Of a stretch of 64,000 nucleotides of DNA, positions 24,539 to 35,697 are shown one piece after another. The notes beneath the pieces are model-generated. The model was not told where the DNA came from and made no database searches. It was given only the letters and a program-made list of their open reading frames with translations. The DNA is from Casuarina equisetifolia (taxonomy: Eukaryota; Streptophyta; Magnoliopsida; Fagales; Casuarinaceae): contig CM052355.1 in the NCBI GenBank assembly GCA_028551475.1, positions 1,364,001-1,428,000 on the forward strand, written 5' to 3'. Made by a program: the position numbers and the translations under genes. The stretch's first letter is position 1; every line of letters begins with the position of its first letter.

Positions 24539-26400
24539 ACAGACTTGGAATCTTAGTAAGGGGAAGGAAAATATTCCGGTGGAATATTGTTGTATTTCGG
24601 AAGATTTAGGTTTAGCACTAAGGGGAAAAGACATGGATATAAGTTCAAAGCTTTTTAGCTGAAAATTTTACGTAGTGATAGATTCTTCTCTTTAAATATT
24701 GAATATGCTTCGACATTCTCCTCTGCAATCTCGTAAAACATTGTTTTATCTCTCTGTGTTTACTCTGTTGGATTTTTTTGTACGCTCGGAAAGTGGAATT
24801 CGCTTCCCGTCATCAGAATAGCTTCTCGGAGTCCATAAACATACTAGAACAAGTGGGTCGTATCTTGGAATCTGCTTCCAATTAATTTTGAACCTTATGC
24901 AGCAACTGTAGGTCAAGAAAGATACCCACATCGTTTGAATACGTTGAAATCCCTCACTCTCTTTACCTCTCTCTCTCTCCTTTTTCTTTATTCTTTCTTC
25001 CTGTCCTCTTGGCTTAACCATGGAACATCCTGTTCTTCTTTTTTGTTTTGCCATCAGTGAGTTAACATAGTCCACAAGGTGGCTCCATTTATATGGTCAT
25101 GTTCATACAAAGACCCTTTACAAAATTTCATGCACAGACGCACAGGAGATGGTGTTCAAGGCCTATAAGGGTAGAAAATAGCTGATCTCATTCCTGCAAA
25201 ACTGGTGGACTGTGGATAGGGTGCTGGAATAAAAAACAATTCGTGCCGCGGTTGCTGTTTGGGTGAACAAAGTAAAGTGGATAATTCGGAGTTAGGTGGA
25301 AAAATCAGAAGAAACATGGAATGGATATTGGTTCTTCCACCCACTGTAGGGCACTGTAGAGCCCTGACTTTTCTTATCTTATGCTGTCTTTCCCCTTTTT
25401 TTGATCGAGATAGCCGCCAAAGGATGCTCTGCTTCCTCCCATGGAGGAATTGGGCAAGGGATATATGTTAGGTGCAACTCTTTCCCTCTAAGCAACGTAA
25501 CAAATGATGCATAAATTCGGGACTATCATGTGTCAAATATTAGAGGGTCCATGTCCACCTCTTAGAAGTCTTTGTTGAGCAAAAATGTTGTTTAAGGTTA
25601 TAAGATACATTATAAGTCTTATCTTTTTTAATATAACATCTTTTTTTCAATATTTTTTTACAATCCAAGTTTAGTACTATTATTACAAAAGACTGGCCTA
25701 TTATTTAGTTGGATTATAGTTTTGATACCATATGAAAAGTTCATGTTCATTTTTCCTTAAAAGACTTCATTGAGAAAATTAATTATATAAACTTATAAAA
25801 TACATTGCTCTCGTTCCAAAATATATTATCTTCTTGTTCAATAAAATCAACCTTGGACTAAATCATCTCATCTAATTTATATAGATGGTGCTTTGTGTTA
25901 TTGAAACTCCTTTAAAATGAAAAGTATATTCCCTTACTAAAAGTTAATTTTAAGTTAAAAATTAATGAAAAATGTTTACTCACACTAGATGCATGTTGAG
26001 AACGGTTTTATCTCACATTATATAAATCTCATTATATGTTTTCCGAAACAACATATGCACGTTTTCTTATAAACCGATTTTAAGAAAAAGAAATAGAAGT
26101 TCTAACACTAGGCCCAAGGTTAGCTCAGGCTAGGCCAGAATCCATGGATGTTACAGTTCAATCTCAGGCCTCCCTCTCAGGCCGAGGAAGCTTTCCGAGT
26201 TCTAATTCGGACTCAATTGGTTCTTTTCATGGCCTGATCTGGTCACATGCAAATTCGGCCTATCACTACCGACATCTCTTGGGGCTTAGTAGATGTCTCC
26301 AGCCCAAACATGGAGGAACCTAGCTAGCAAAAGCTATATAAAATGTTTGAGGGGGTTCCGGGCGCAGAAGCGAAGCGGTCAAATTCGAAACCGAATCGCG
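24539..26400. other. Intergenic region, WOX5 to RPN8
   Basis: WOX5 3' UTR, then AT-rich DNA (25.5-26.1 kb) with no supported gene. At 26.11-26.29 kb the sequence is GC-richer with several aggcc/ggcct words and an agcccaaa site near the RPN8 start, a likely promoter and leader region. Frames at 24.75-25.47 kb have no recognisable content. Confidence 0.5.
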
Positions 26401-29400
26401 ATGGATGTGATAAAGACGCAGCAGGTAGCGGCGAAGCCGATAGAGAAGGTGATCGTACACCCTCTGGTCCTGCTCAGCATCGTCGACAACTATAACAGGG
26501 TCGCCAAGGACACCAACAAACGCGTCGTGGGGGTTCTGCTCGGCTCTGCCTTCAAAGGCACTGTCGACGTCACCAACAGCTATGCAGGCACTTTCCTTTA
26601 TTCCATTCTGTGTTTCTTTTTCGATACTAGGTTTCTTTGGATCTGAGATTTCGCTGAAATTTTTTACTGCTTTGGCTTCATTTCGTACATGTAGTCAGTT
26701 TGTGTGTGTTTCCGGGTTTGTTAGTGTTAAAGAGGGTCAAGCCTTAGAACTGCCTAGGTTGCTAATGTAGAGTTTGAATCTTTAACTTTGACAGTTCCCT
26801 TTGAAGAAGATGAGAAGGACCCAAGCATCTGGTTTCTCGACCACAACTACCACGAGTCAATGTTCTCCATGTTCAAGAGAATAAACGGTATTACTTGAAC
26901 GGGTTCTAGTATGAAATTATGCTCTTTGTTTCGGATATCTCGTAGATGAAGTTGACAATACTTTTTTTTTTTTTTAACAGCCAAGGAACATGTCGTGGGG
27001 TGGTACAGCACTGGTCCAAAGCTGCGAGAAAATGACTTGGATATTCATGAATTCTTTAATGAGTAAGGTTTCTAAGCGGTGATTCCCAAATAAATATGAG
27101 ATTTTTATGGCATTTGCGGTTGCTTTTCCCCTTTGCATTATTATGCCCCAACAGGTTTTCAATGCCAGTAATTATCGATTTTCCTAGAAGGTATTACTAG
27201 TTATGTATCTTCCTTTCGATTCTGGTCATAGTTTACTTGTGAATGGAATAGGGCACGATTGATTAGAGGAAATGTCACAATTTTAAGTTATAAGGTGTAT
27301 ATGACTAGGTGGTATTTACATAGTTTGATGTTATATCATCTGTTTACTGGAACACTAGCCTCTGTATTCTTCGCCTCTTATATTCTTTTAAGGATTTGTT
27401 CTTCCTTCCTCTAGTATTAGTCAAAGCTTCTTTTGTTGCAGTTATGTTCCAAATCCTGTCCTGGTTATAATCGATGTGCAACCTAAGGAACTGGGAATAC
27501 CCACAAAGGCTTACTGTGCTGTTGAAGAGGTTAAAGAGGTACAGTTATTTTAGTAAACAGCCCCAACTATTTAGTTGGTGTCGTCATAAACTATTATGTA
27601 TGATTCTAGTATTCTTGTTTCCTTGATAGATAGATCTAGTTTTTGTTTAAGCTCTGATTCAGATGTTCTAGGAACAAAGAACTGATAGTTGTATATGGTT
27701 ACAGAATGCCACGCAGAAAAGCCAAAAGGTGTTTGTACATGTGCCTTCAGAAATTGCTGCTCATGAAGTTGAGGAAATTGGTATTGACATTCTATATATG
27801 CTTCATGTAAATTCATTGCCTGCTTTTGCTCTTGTTTAAAGTACAATGAACTTATAAATTCATGCATTTTCTTGTTTTATTTTTGCATCTCCCAGTGTGA
27901 GTTGAGTAGATACTTAACTTGTAGTGTTGATTTACCTTCTACCTCTCTCTCTTATAGGAGTGGAACACTTGCTTAGGGATGTCAAAGATACTACAGTTAG
28001 CACCCTTGCAACGGAGGTTTTGTTTTGAATCTCTCTCCTCATGTTTGTGTATATGCACCATGCATGTCCTTTTGTGTGTTCCTTATTTTTACTTGTACCT
28101 TTAACGTAATCTTTTTTTTATCAGAAGAGGTTGGAGAAAAATCTTAGATTTCTTTTGTCTTTGTACAGGTGACTGGAAAATTGATGGCCCTAAAAGGTTT
28201 GGATGCTCGGCTTAAAGAGATTCATGGTTATCTTGACCTTGTTATTGATGAAAAGATTCCATTGAACCACGAGATCCTTTACCATTTACAGGTACACTTC
28301 TAGTTTGCTTTTGATATATGCTAGATGAAGAAGTTGCTTGATTGAAACTCATGTGTCCACAGTGTGTTTGAATAGATCACAATGAGCTAAAAATTGGGGC
28401 CATGAACTTCTGCCTTTGTCATCGTGAAATGCAAGTCACTTCTGTGGAGTGAATCAGTTGTTCTTCCCGTTATGAGCTGTGTATCCAGTGTGTGCACCTG
28501 TCAGTGGCAAAAAGAATACATTTCTTGAACGTGTTGCCTTTTAGAAGGTGATATATGTCCCAAAAGATGATATATTCTTTGTGACTATGAACGATGGAAC
28601 CTCTCATTCTGAAAATCTAAAAAATGATCCGTTTGTTCTGAGATATTTTAAGCCTTATGGTGGCATTCTATTGAGGTACTGTTGCATATTCACATTTCCG
28701 GTCTGCTTAATGCCATATATGGGCAATGACATTTGTTTCAAATACCACAGAATGCAACTTATCCTCAGGAACTCCTTGAAAATATTAACCCTCTTTCTTG
28801 TGTACTTCATTGTTTGATTATCTGACTTTCTCTCCTTGTGCTCCGTTGACGCCAAATTATTGCGGGTTCATTGTCAACCAATTTTTACATGTGAAATCAT
28901 TTTGTTCATCTGGTTGATTGTGAGTTTCTGTCTCAGCCACTCCTTTATCTTATATTTGTATCTTTTCAAATCCTGGTAGGATGTCTTCAATCTCCTGCCA
29001 AATCTCAATGTGGCTGATTTGATCAAGGCTTTTTCAGGTTAACTTACAATGCCACGCTTACTTTGCTGCAGTTGATGGGTTTTGCTTTGTTTTATAGCTT
29101 GCTGATTCATGCCTTTAACATGCAGTGAAAACAAATGATATGATGTTGGTTATTTATCTTTCCTCTCTGATACGAAGTGTAATTGCTCTCCACAACCTGA
29201 TCAACAACAAGGTGAGATACAGTTCCTCAATCTTCACTCTGAATGTTGTTTTAATATTAACCAATATCAAGAAGTTGACCTTGTTAATAGACTTGGTTCT
29301 GATTTGTAAAGGTTATACAAAATGTTTAGTTAAAGTAGGTTTTATATGGTAATGATCTCAATTGGAATGTTGCAGATCCTGAATAAAGAACATGAGAAAG

Positions 29401-29453
29401 CAGAGGACTCAAAGCCAGTTGCCGTGCCAGCTACTGCTGGAAGCCAAATCTGA
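26401..29453 (+). CDS. RPN8: 26S proteasome regulatory lid subunit RPN8, ten exons
   Basis: Exons 26401-26587, 26795-26887, 26981-27062, 27442-27538, 27705-27780, 27958-28016, 28169-28291, 28980-29037, 29126-29211 and 29376-29453 give 312 residues (Arabidopsis RPN8 is about 308). The MPN domain begins [19 protein letters not shown] and carries [13 protein letters not shown] and [20 protein letters not shown]. The HxH zinc ligands are missing, as in all RPN8; it pairs with the active deubiquitinase RPN11 in the lid. The region [14 protein letters not shown] to [20 protein letters not shown] and the helical end [17 protein letters not shown] form the bundle used in lid assembly. Intron 1 starts with GC, not GT (CAG|gcactt), and ends AG; all others are GT-AG. 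Arabidopsis has two copies (RPN8A, RPN8B); which one this matches cannot be told. Confidence 0.96.
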
Positions 29454-30183
29454 AAATTGAATAAATTTCAGCTTTTTGAAGGACTTAACCCTTTTTTCTG
29501 ACATTGGCCATTGAATGTCTTTTTAGATTTCCTTCATACTCAATTTTGCTCTTTATATCGTCTAAATTCCCAGATTGATAATGCAGATATTTGTTGTCTA
29601 TTTGAGCATTATTCCTGCCACAAATGCTTCTCTATGCTTTTACTTCCCCATCAGCTTATTAGAGAAGTGTGACTTTGCCCATCGAGACAGTAATCTTGAA
29701 TGGAAGCAGAAGTCTTCGCTAAAACCATGGGGACTGAACCTCCCATGCAATTCACTTGTGCATGATTTCACCTGGCAAAATGAACTCATCAAGATCCAGC
29801 CCGGCAAGGCATTGAGTAATGCACAGATTTACACTGCTTTTTAGGCTCTGGGGGACCATTGATTTGCTGACAAGTTGTGCTTTGTTGATAACAGATTTTC
29901 AACGATCTACTAAGATGGCCTGCTTTTCATTACCAAAAATACAAGGTTTTATTGACAAATTATTGGGGGATTACGTGGATTTTATATAAAAGAATACCAC
30001 CAAACAAGAGAAGAAAAAAAAAAGAAAAGAAAAGAACTCGAAATTATCAAAATTATCATTTTCTGGCACTACCAAAATTATCATTTCTTCTAAGATCTAG
30101 AATGATTAAATGTATTATGAAGTTGATTATGTCACTAGAGCTTACATGGGATGTTCCCACTCATCTTCTTCACTGTAATCAGC
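29454..30183. other. Convergent intergenic region, RPN8 to FAS1 gene
   Basis: 3' UTRs of the two flanking genes. An A-rich run with a few G lies at about 30001-30034. A frame at 29575-29844 is open but has no recognisable content. Confidence 0.5.
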
Positions 30184-30783
30184 TCAAATTGATTGCTCGA
30201 ACTCAGCATCCATGATCACTCCGTCCATAATATGCACAACGATCTCTTTCCTTCTCAAATCCGCCCTCTCTGATCGGACTCTATTAACAACCAGCATCCC
30301 ATCTCTATCCTTTGAAACGAACAGCGTAAAACCAGAGATCGAATCATACGAGATTTCCCGACCAAACGGCACCGTCGCCGATGAGAGCGTCCGGGGAACA
30401 GCCGAGAAACCCAATATCCTAGAAACCACCGCATACGTATCGTTCATCGTCTCCTCCACCAGACTATCGTTCAATCGCAGCTTCAAATCCCGCTCAAACG
30501 CTTCATCGGAAGGAACAAAGACGGTAAAAGCAAGATCTTCCGGCAACATCTCGATCATCATCTCCCCAAACCTCCCTACGAACTTCTCATTACCGGAGAC
30601 ACTCACCATTTTTGTAGCTCGATACAATCCCACAGCTCCACTTCCTTCTCGTGCTTCGGGAAGTCGAAGCGTTGAAATGGCAACAACGAAAAGGCAACAA
30701 GCAGATACAACTACGCATACCAAAGCAATCGAGTTCTTCGAAAATCTCCTTCTCATCTTCTTCCACAACATCACATCCTCCAT
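30184..30783 (-). CDS. Membrane-anchored single FAS1 (fasciclin) domain protein
   Basis: A single exon of 199 residues. The ATG at 30783 sits in a strong context (ACCATGG) and is the first ATG in frame. A short basic N-terminus (KKMRRRFSK) is followed by one hydrophobic helix at about residues 19-41 (IALVCVVVSACCLFVVAI), so it is probably a type II membrane protein with the FAS1 domain outside the cytosol or in the lumen. The FAS1 fold is marked by the H1-type motif FTVFVPSDEAFERDL, the middle VVSRILGFSAVPRTL, and the H2-type end RKEIVVHIMDGVIMDAEF. There is one sequon-like NDT (residues NDTYAV) and no Pro/Ala-rich arabinogalactan region or GPI signal, unlike classical FLA proteins. Fasciclin domains serve in adhesion and cell-wall contact; the role here is unknown. 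Confidence 0.85.
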   Translation of the reverse strand: MEDVMLWKKMRRRFSKNSIALVCVVVSACCLFVVAISTLRLPEAREGSGAVGLYRATKMVSVSGNEKFVGRFGEMMIEMLPEDLAFTVFVPSDEAFERDLKLRLNDSLVEETMNDTYAVVSRILGFSAVPRTLSSATVPFGREISYDSISGFTLFVSKDRDGMLVVNRVRSERADLRRKEIVVHIMDGVIMDAEFEQSI

Positions 30784-31614
30784 GGTCAACTTAAACCCAG
30801 AGTCTGCGATTTAATCATACACAGAATGCAGATACCTGAGAGAGTTCAAGGGCGAAGCAACACTTTGCTATTTGCGGGAGATTAGATCTGAGTCTTCTTC
30901 CATGTTCACGACGCGATAACCGTCAAGTCCACTTTGAGATTCAGAAGAGGGAGCCGAATTTGGGCCACTCGGCCGATCTTGTGCCCAACAAAAGCGCTAA
31001 TGGGCTGCTTGAACACAAGCCGAAACATATTCCTGAGTTGGGCTGCCAACAACGTGGCTTTTCTCAACCGCTGTCTTGTCCTAATCAATCGACATTTCTT
31101 CTCCATTTTCTTGACATGTACAAAACCCAACCTCACGGCCCCACCGAAAACTTCCTTGAATAGATTCTAAGTCGTACACTTCCAATAACTTAGTAATGAT
31201 TAGATTATTAATTGCTCAGGATTTGTTCAATTTGTATCACATACTATTTATCTTTGTAGATTTGTTTTTCCAAATTTAATAATTTAAGGGATTTGCCGCA
31301 ATGTCGTTTTCTTTTGACTTCATTTGTTTACTAGGATATTTATTATATAACAAATATTAATAGGAGAAAATTAAAAGAGTTGGATAGAAAGAGATAAAAA
31401 AAAAAAAAGAAGAAGTCATAACGGATATTCATCAGAAGCTACATTTACGTCAGAAATTAACAAACAAAGACCTTCCAAGCCTAATCCGATCCACCAGGTG
31501 AGCTTTGACGCTTTGGACCGCACCCCAATCATTCCTCGTTTCCCTTACAATTACACATAAGAAAACATTCAACGTCGAAGCAACTTTAAAGTTTGTCATG
31601 CTTTTTACTTGGAT
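30784..31614. other. Upstream of the FAS1 gene and 3' side of the BAHD gene
   Basis: 30.8-31.17 kb is GC-balanced and open in several frames on both strands, which argues for composition rather than coding; it probably includes the FAS1 5' leader and promoter. 31.2-31.5 kb is AT-rich with an A-run at 31397-31408. No further gene supported. Confidence 0.45.
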
Positions 31615-33093
31615 TCAATTGGATACATATCGCATGAACTCCGAATCGGCCTCGAGACCCGCCATGGTCTCGGCCGCCAAAACCACCTCGAGATCAACGC
31701 TTCCGCGGCCTTCTCGCCCCGGGAAGGCGGAGATCTTGCCGTCGAATTTGTTGGCCCGGCCGCTGCGGACCGCCAGGGGTCGACCCCACCCGAAATCATT
31801 GTCGTACATTGGGAATCTCGGAGAGCTGCCCATGGTGATTGATGCGCCGTCGAAGTTCCCCAGCGGGAAACACTTGGGATCGCTCTCCCAATTCTCTACG
31901 AAGCGGCGCACCATGGCGACGTCGTGCGCCATCACATTCTTGTTGAGCTGCTCCGCGCACCAGCGCAGATCGCGAGACAAGACGTCACCTGCTGACGCGG
32001 TGCTTGGAACGCTTTGAATCGCGTTTCCGAAGTAAAGCGGATCCAGCTTCGGCTCGAGCCTGTGGCGGCAATTCACTGCCATTCTGAACGTTGTCGTTTT
32101 GGCGGCTGGCAGCTTCCGAGCACGTGTCACCGCGCGCCAGAGGAGTGCGGAGAGGGACTGAAACGATGAAATTTCGACGGTTTTGGTTTTGGTCGAGTTG
32201 ATTTCCTCGTTTGCCGGTTTCGAAACGGCGCTCTTGAACCAGTTTTCGAGGATTGCCGCTACTTTTCCGTTACTGTTGTTGTTCAGAAGAGGGTCGTTTC
32301 TTTGCTTTCCCATCACCTCGACGGCGTCAATGTGGCCGTTGTCGGTCCATTTCCGGTTGTTCGTCTTCGCTTTCAGCTGCAGAATCGCTTCCCCGCTGAA
32401 GCTAAAGATTCTTTCGCTTAACGGCTCGCTGATTGAGAAAGTGACCTTGGGACCGCCCTCCGGCAGTCTCAGGACCGCCTGCGAGATCAACGGCGAGCAC
32501 CGGGTAAAGTCCGGCTGCCGCGAGATCCTCTTCACCCCGCGAGACAACTCAGCAAAGGTGTTGAAGAAGTTCCAAAACGACGTCCCATCGGTGACCGCGT
32601 GGTTCACGGTGCAGCCGATGAAAACCCCGTCAGCAAGCTCCGTGACCTGCACCACCATGATGGGCTTGAAATGGCCGTTGTAGCTCACAGTCCCATCCAA
32701 CGCGAAAAACTCCTTCGCGCAGTCCGGCACATGGATGGGAGCCAAAACATCACGAACAAACAAATTAGCCGCAGTGGCGTGGATGAATTCCACCCCGGCA
32801 TCGTTGCACGTGATATACACGTATCCATCAGAATCCGTCCTCAACCGGCCGGCGAGAGGCGGGAAGTGAGAAAGCGTTTGAGAGAGACCGCTCTTGAGGA
32901 GAGCCAGCAGGGAGTCGATGGGAACGGGAGGACGAGTAAAAAGACCGCCCTTTTGGATGTAGTGAACTGACAGCATAGGCAGGTCCGAGACGGAAAGCTT
33001 CAGGTCCCCGAGCGTGGACTTCTGGTCCGGAAAGACCATGCATTTGGACACGAAAGTAACGGACGGAGAAGAAGCATCGATTGGGCAAGGCAT
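31615..33093 (-). CDS. BAHD-family acyl-CoA-dependent acyltransferase, single exon
   Basis: An intronless frame of 492 residues from the ATG at 33093 (MPCPIDASSPSVTFVSKC) to a TGA at 31615. The frame stays open 45 codons upstream, but the family start fits MPCPID. The active-site HxxxD is HAVTD (in VNHAVTDGTSFWNFFNTF) and the structural DFGWG is in YDNDFGWGRPLAV. The N-terminal LSVHYIQKGGLFTRPP and LSHFPPLAGRLRTDSDGYVY are typical of the clade of At3g50280-like putative acetyltransferases and At2g39980. Length is slightly above the usual 430-480, owing to a polar insert (KTNNRKW ... NNNSNGKVAAI) between the two halves. The enzyme should be cytosolic and transfer an acyl group from CoA to an alcohol or amine; donor and acceptor are unknown. 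Codon use is GC-rich compared with its neighbours, as often for intronless plant genes. Confidence 0.93.
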   Translation of the reverse strand: MPCPIDASSPSVTFVSKCMVFPDQKSTLGDLKLSVSDLPMLSVHYIQKGGLFTRPPVPIDSLLALLKSGLSQTLSHFPPLAGRLRTDSDGYVYITCNDAGVEFIHATAANLFVRDVLAPIHVPDCAKEFFALDGTVSYNGHFKPIMVVQVTELADGVFIGCTVNHAVTDGTSFWNFFNTFAELSRGVKRISRQPDFTRCSPLISQAVLRLPEGGPKVTFSISEPLSERIFSFSGEAILQLKAKTNNRKWTDNGHIDAVEVMGKQRNDPLLNNNSNGKVAAILENWFKSAVSKPANEEINSTKTKTVEISSFQSLSALLWRAVTRARKLPAAKTTTFRMAVNCRHRLEPKLDPLYFGNAIQSVPSTASAGDVLSRDLRWCAEQLNKNVMAHDVAMVRRFVENWESDPKCFPLGNFDGASITMGSSPRFPMYDNDFGWGRPLAVRSGRANKFDGKISAFPGREGRGSVDLEVVLAAETMAGLEADSEFMRYVSN

Positions 33094-33194
33094 TTTCAAG
33101 AAATTCTGGCACGACGCCTCTCTCTCGCTCTCTCGCAGAGTGTAATGGCGAGTGTGGAGGGTGAGGAGTGAGGAAGAAAGCGCAGGTGGTAACG

Positions 33195-33202
33195 TATTTA
33201 TA
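33195..33202 (-). promoter_or_regulatory. TATA box of the BAHD gene
   Basis: TATAAATA on the minus strand lies about 100 bases before the ATG at 33093, followed by a CT-rich leader (33115-33140). Position and sequence both fit. Confidence 0.6.
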
Positions 33203-33359
33203 GCAGAGGCCTGTGCAAGCGGGTTCATGCACTTGCAGAGATGGATATTTCTCTTAATTTATTCCCTGCGTTTTCCTTATTTTTGTGATTTGATGCGAAG
33301 GGTGTATCTAATGCCTTCACTGTCAGAAGTCTTTCAAGTACCAGCACATCGCTGTGGAC

Positions 33360-33365
33360 CACGTG
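33360..33365. promoter_or_regulatory. G-box (CACGTG) upstream of the BAHD gene
   Basis: A palindromic CACGTG lies 267 bases before the BAHD start, within ccacgtgttac. It is the standard core for bZIP/bHLH factors in plant promoters. Function is inferred from position alone; a 6-mer can occur by chance. Confidence 0.35.
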
Positions 33366-34413
33366 TTACACTGATGGCACTCCAAGGAACAGCCGCGTGG
33401 CAGGCTGCGGAGGCCCCCTCTTGACATGCAAACAGCGAAGGTGGATGTGTACAATTGACAACGATGGAGATATATGCATTTACGAAAAGGGACTTTTAGG
33501 GTTAGAGATGACTCAATTTCTTACACTAGTGTTTAAGTCATAAGGATGGACATCATTCTTTAACAAATCCCCTTATCTTGAATATAAAAAAATGTTATTA
33601 GTCATTCATTAATAATTCATGTAAAAACATGCTTATATGTGCACGAGTTTGAAACTAATTTTTTTTTAAATAATACTAACTTTCAATTGAACCATATACT
33701 TATAACTAAAAATTCTTAAATTTAACACTTATTTCTAGCATTTTGTTTGCCTATATATATAAATATGAGAAAAAGATTGAAACAACGTATGGTACATGCT
33801 AGTTTTTGAGCATTTTCAAAAGAGACAAGGGATTGAGATTGCCTTGGAGATTACTAGAATCTCTGAGATTTTTTCTTCAAATCTCAGCAGAATCCCAGTT
33901 TGGTCTGCCTAGAGTTGCACAATGCCTATACATCCGTGATTTGTACTGCCTTCCACGCATCGATTTCCTGGCAGTTTCATGCAGTCTTCATAATAATAAT
34001 AATGCCGCCAGAGAAAATATATAATTTCACCTGTGATATTGACGATTAATCTTGTTATAATAATCAAAATCCAGTGAGTAGCCTCCACGTGGGTCTTTCT
34101 CCAGATACATAAGAAGAAGTATTACGTTATATGGAAATTACATAAGATAGGCCCTCCAGTTTAGAATATCGATAAAAATGTTTAACTAGGGGAGACTTTT
34201 ATCAGGATGAGCATGAAGTCATCAACTAAATTAATATTAGTAAAAAAAATATTATTAATGACGAATTTTAACAATTTTTATAAGAAAAAATAAAATAATT
34301 ATATTTTTGTAGGGATGGAGGTTGACTTATTTCTAAAAGAATAGAATTATTGTATAGGAAATTGAATAAAAACTCGTGGATGATCATTCGAAAATAACTA
34401 AAAAAAACAAAAA

Positions 34414-34433
34414 AGAGAGAGAGAGAGAGAGAG
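34414..34433. repeat. (AG)10 microsatellite
   Basis: Twenty bases of uninterrupted AG, preceded by an A-rich stretch, in intergenic DNA. Confidence 0.9.
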
Positions 34434-35351
34434 TAGGAAATCAATCATTAAACGAGGTTGATAACTTAACCAAGCATAATTAAACCCATCATTATCTTAC
34501 GATTTTTTAATTAAAAAAAAAAAAAAAAGCAACAACAGTATGTCATTGCTTAGAGCTCCCTTAATCAAGCAGCATGCTCGTCAATTGGTAAGATTCGACG
34601 ACAAACCCAAAATTTCTCGTGCAAGATTAAAGAATTCATGCAACAAGCGCCGACTTTTTACGTTCTGTATGTTGGCTGTCAATCAGTCTCCAAATCCCGA
34701 GAAAGGTTGGCTCTCAGAATCTTAACGGTTTAGCTAATTCTGAACTGTCTTTAGAGAAATTAATTACGCATACTTGGGGAAGCTTATGTTATTCCATTAT
34801 TGTAATGGGAAATTATGTGATGGCAAAGGTCGGTTATCTTAAGAGTATCCTACAACCGCCATTTCTGATTTGTCGGCATCTCCAATATAAAACTGTGTTT
34901 CTTAGAAGCTAAACATACGATGTGGCTTTCTTAAATAGTTGACTTGAAAATACAAGTGTGTCCAAGTACTAGGACTCTAGGACTTGTACGTGTTCTCCAC
35001 ATGTGTGACAGTTCAAGCCCAACTCGGATTTCGCAATTGGGGAACCGTGCTGTGTTCGAGGACTAAGACTCCATATCCAGTACATGGCACTGAGGTTTCT
35101 GGCTTGCCACGTTTCTTCCAGTTCAAAGACACCCGTGAAGGTTCTTCCGTGGTGGTACTTGCTGCCTCGGTTTGTAGTATATGGCAAAAGGCTGCGTTTG
35201 GAGTAGGTCTTAAGTTAACCAATGTTATCCAAGTCGGTAAATTGTTTTGTCCTCCAACTTGCATGGTTCTCCCTGCAGCTTTCCCCCAATATTAATTTCC
35301 AAACAAGTTGGTAAGTTGATATGGAGTGTCAAACTAAACCAATGATTTACG

Positions 35352-35477
35352 TTATCGAGGATGCTTAAGTTCACCTCATACTGGAAGAAAAGAATATAAA
35401 TTTGGTCTTTATAAGTGATGGATCTCCCCTGCTCTTGAAGTAGTTTTTGAGAATGATTATACGATTACCTAATATAG
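35352..35477. repeat. Diverged dispersed/tandem repeat, copy A
   Basis: This block shares word order with 35571-35697: ggatgcttaagttcacctca / agatatttagattcatccca, then gaaaagaat / ggaaagaat, tttggtctttataagtgatg / taggccttataggtgatg, ctcccctgctcttgaagta / tctcctttccttctaaggca, and gagaatgattat / aagaatgattat. Roughly two thirds of positions match by eye. It looks like a fragment of an old repeat family; the family is not identified. Confidence 0.55.
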
Positions 35478-35570
35478 TATTAAAGTTAGAAGATTCTTTT
35501 TTAATATGACTTTCTCCACATCTTCCATTTGTTTGCTAGTGATATTTCTTTTTACTGTACAAAAGGAGTG

Positions 35571-35697
35571 TGTTGAAGATATTTAGATTCATCCCACATT
35601 GAAAGGAAAGAATGTCAACCTAGGCCTTATAGGTGATGACTCTCCTTTCCTTCTAAGGCACTTGTTAAGAATGATTATGAGACCACTTGATATAAGT
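35571..35697. repeat. Diverged dispersed/tandem repeat, copy B
   Basis: Partner of 35352-35477, offset by about 219 bases in the same orientation. No coding content. The two copies have drifted too far to be recent. Confidence 0.55.

Noticed and set aside
30906-31170. Overlapping open frames on both strands near 31 kb
   Set aside because: Several frames are open together, none shows a family motif or codon bias; composition explains it.
32183-32970. Long plus-strand frames under the BAHD gene
   Set aside because: Antisense shadows of a GC-rich single-exon gene that carries all BAHD motifs.
34984-35295. Open frame of about 100 codons at 35 kb
   Set aside because: An equally long frame runs on the opposite strand, with no recognisable protein pattern in either.
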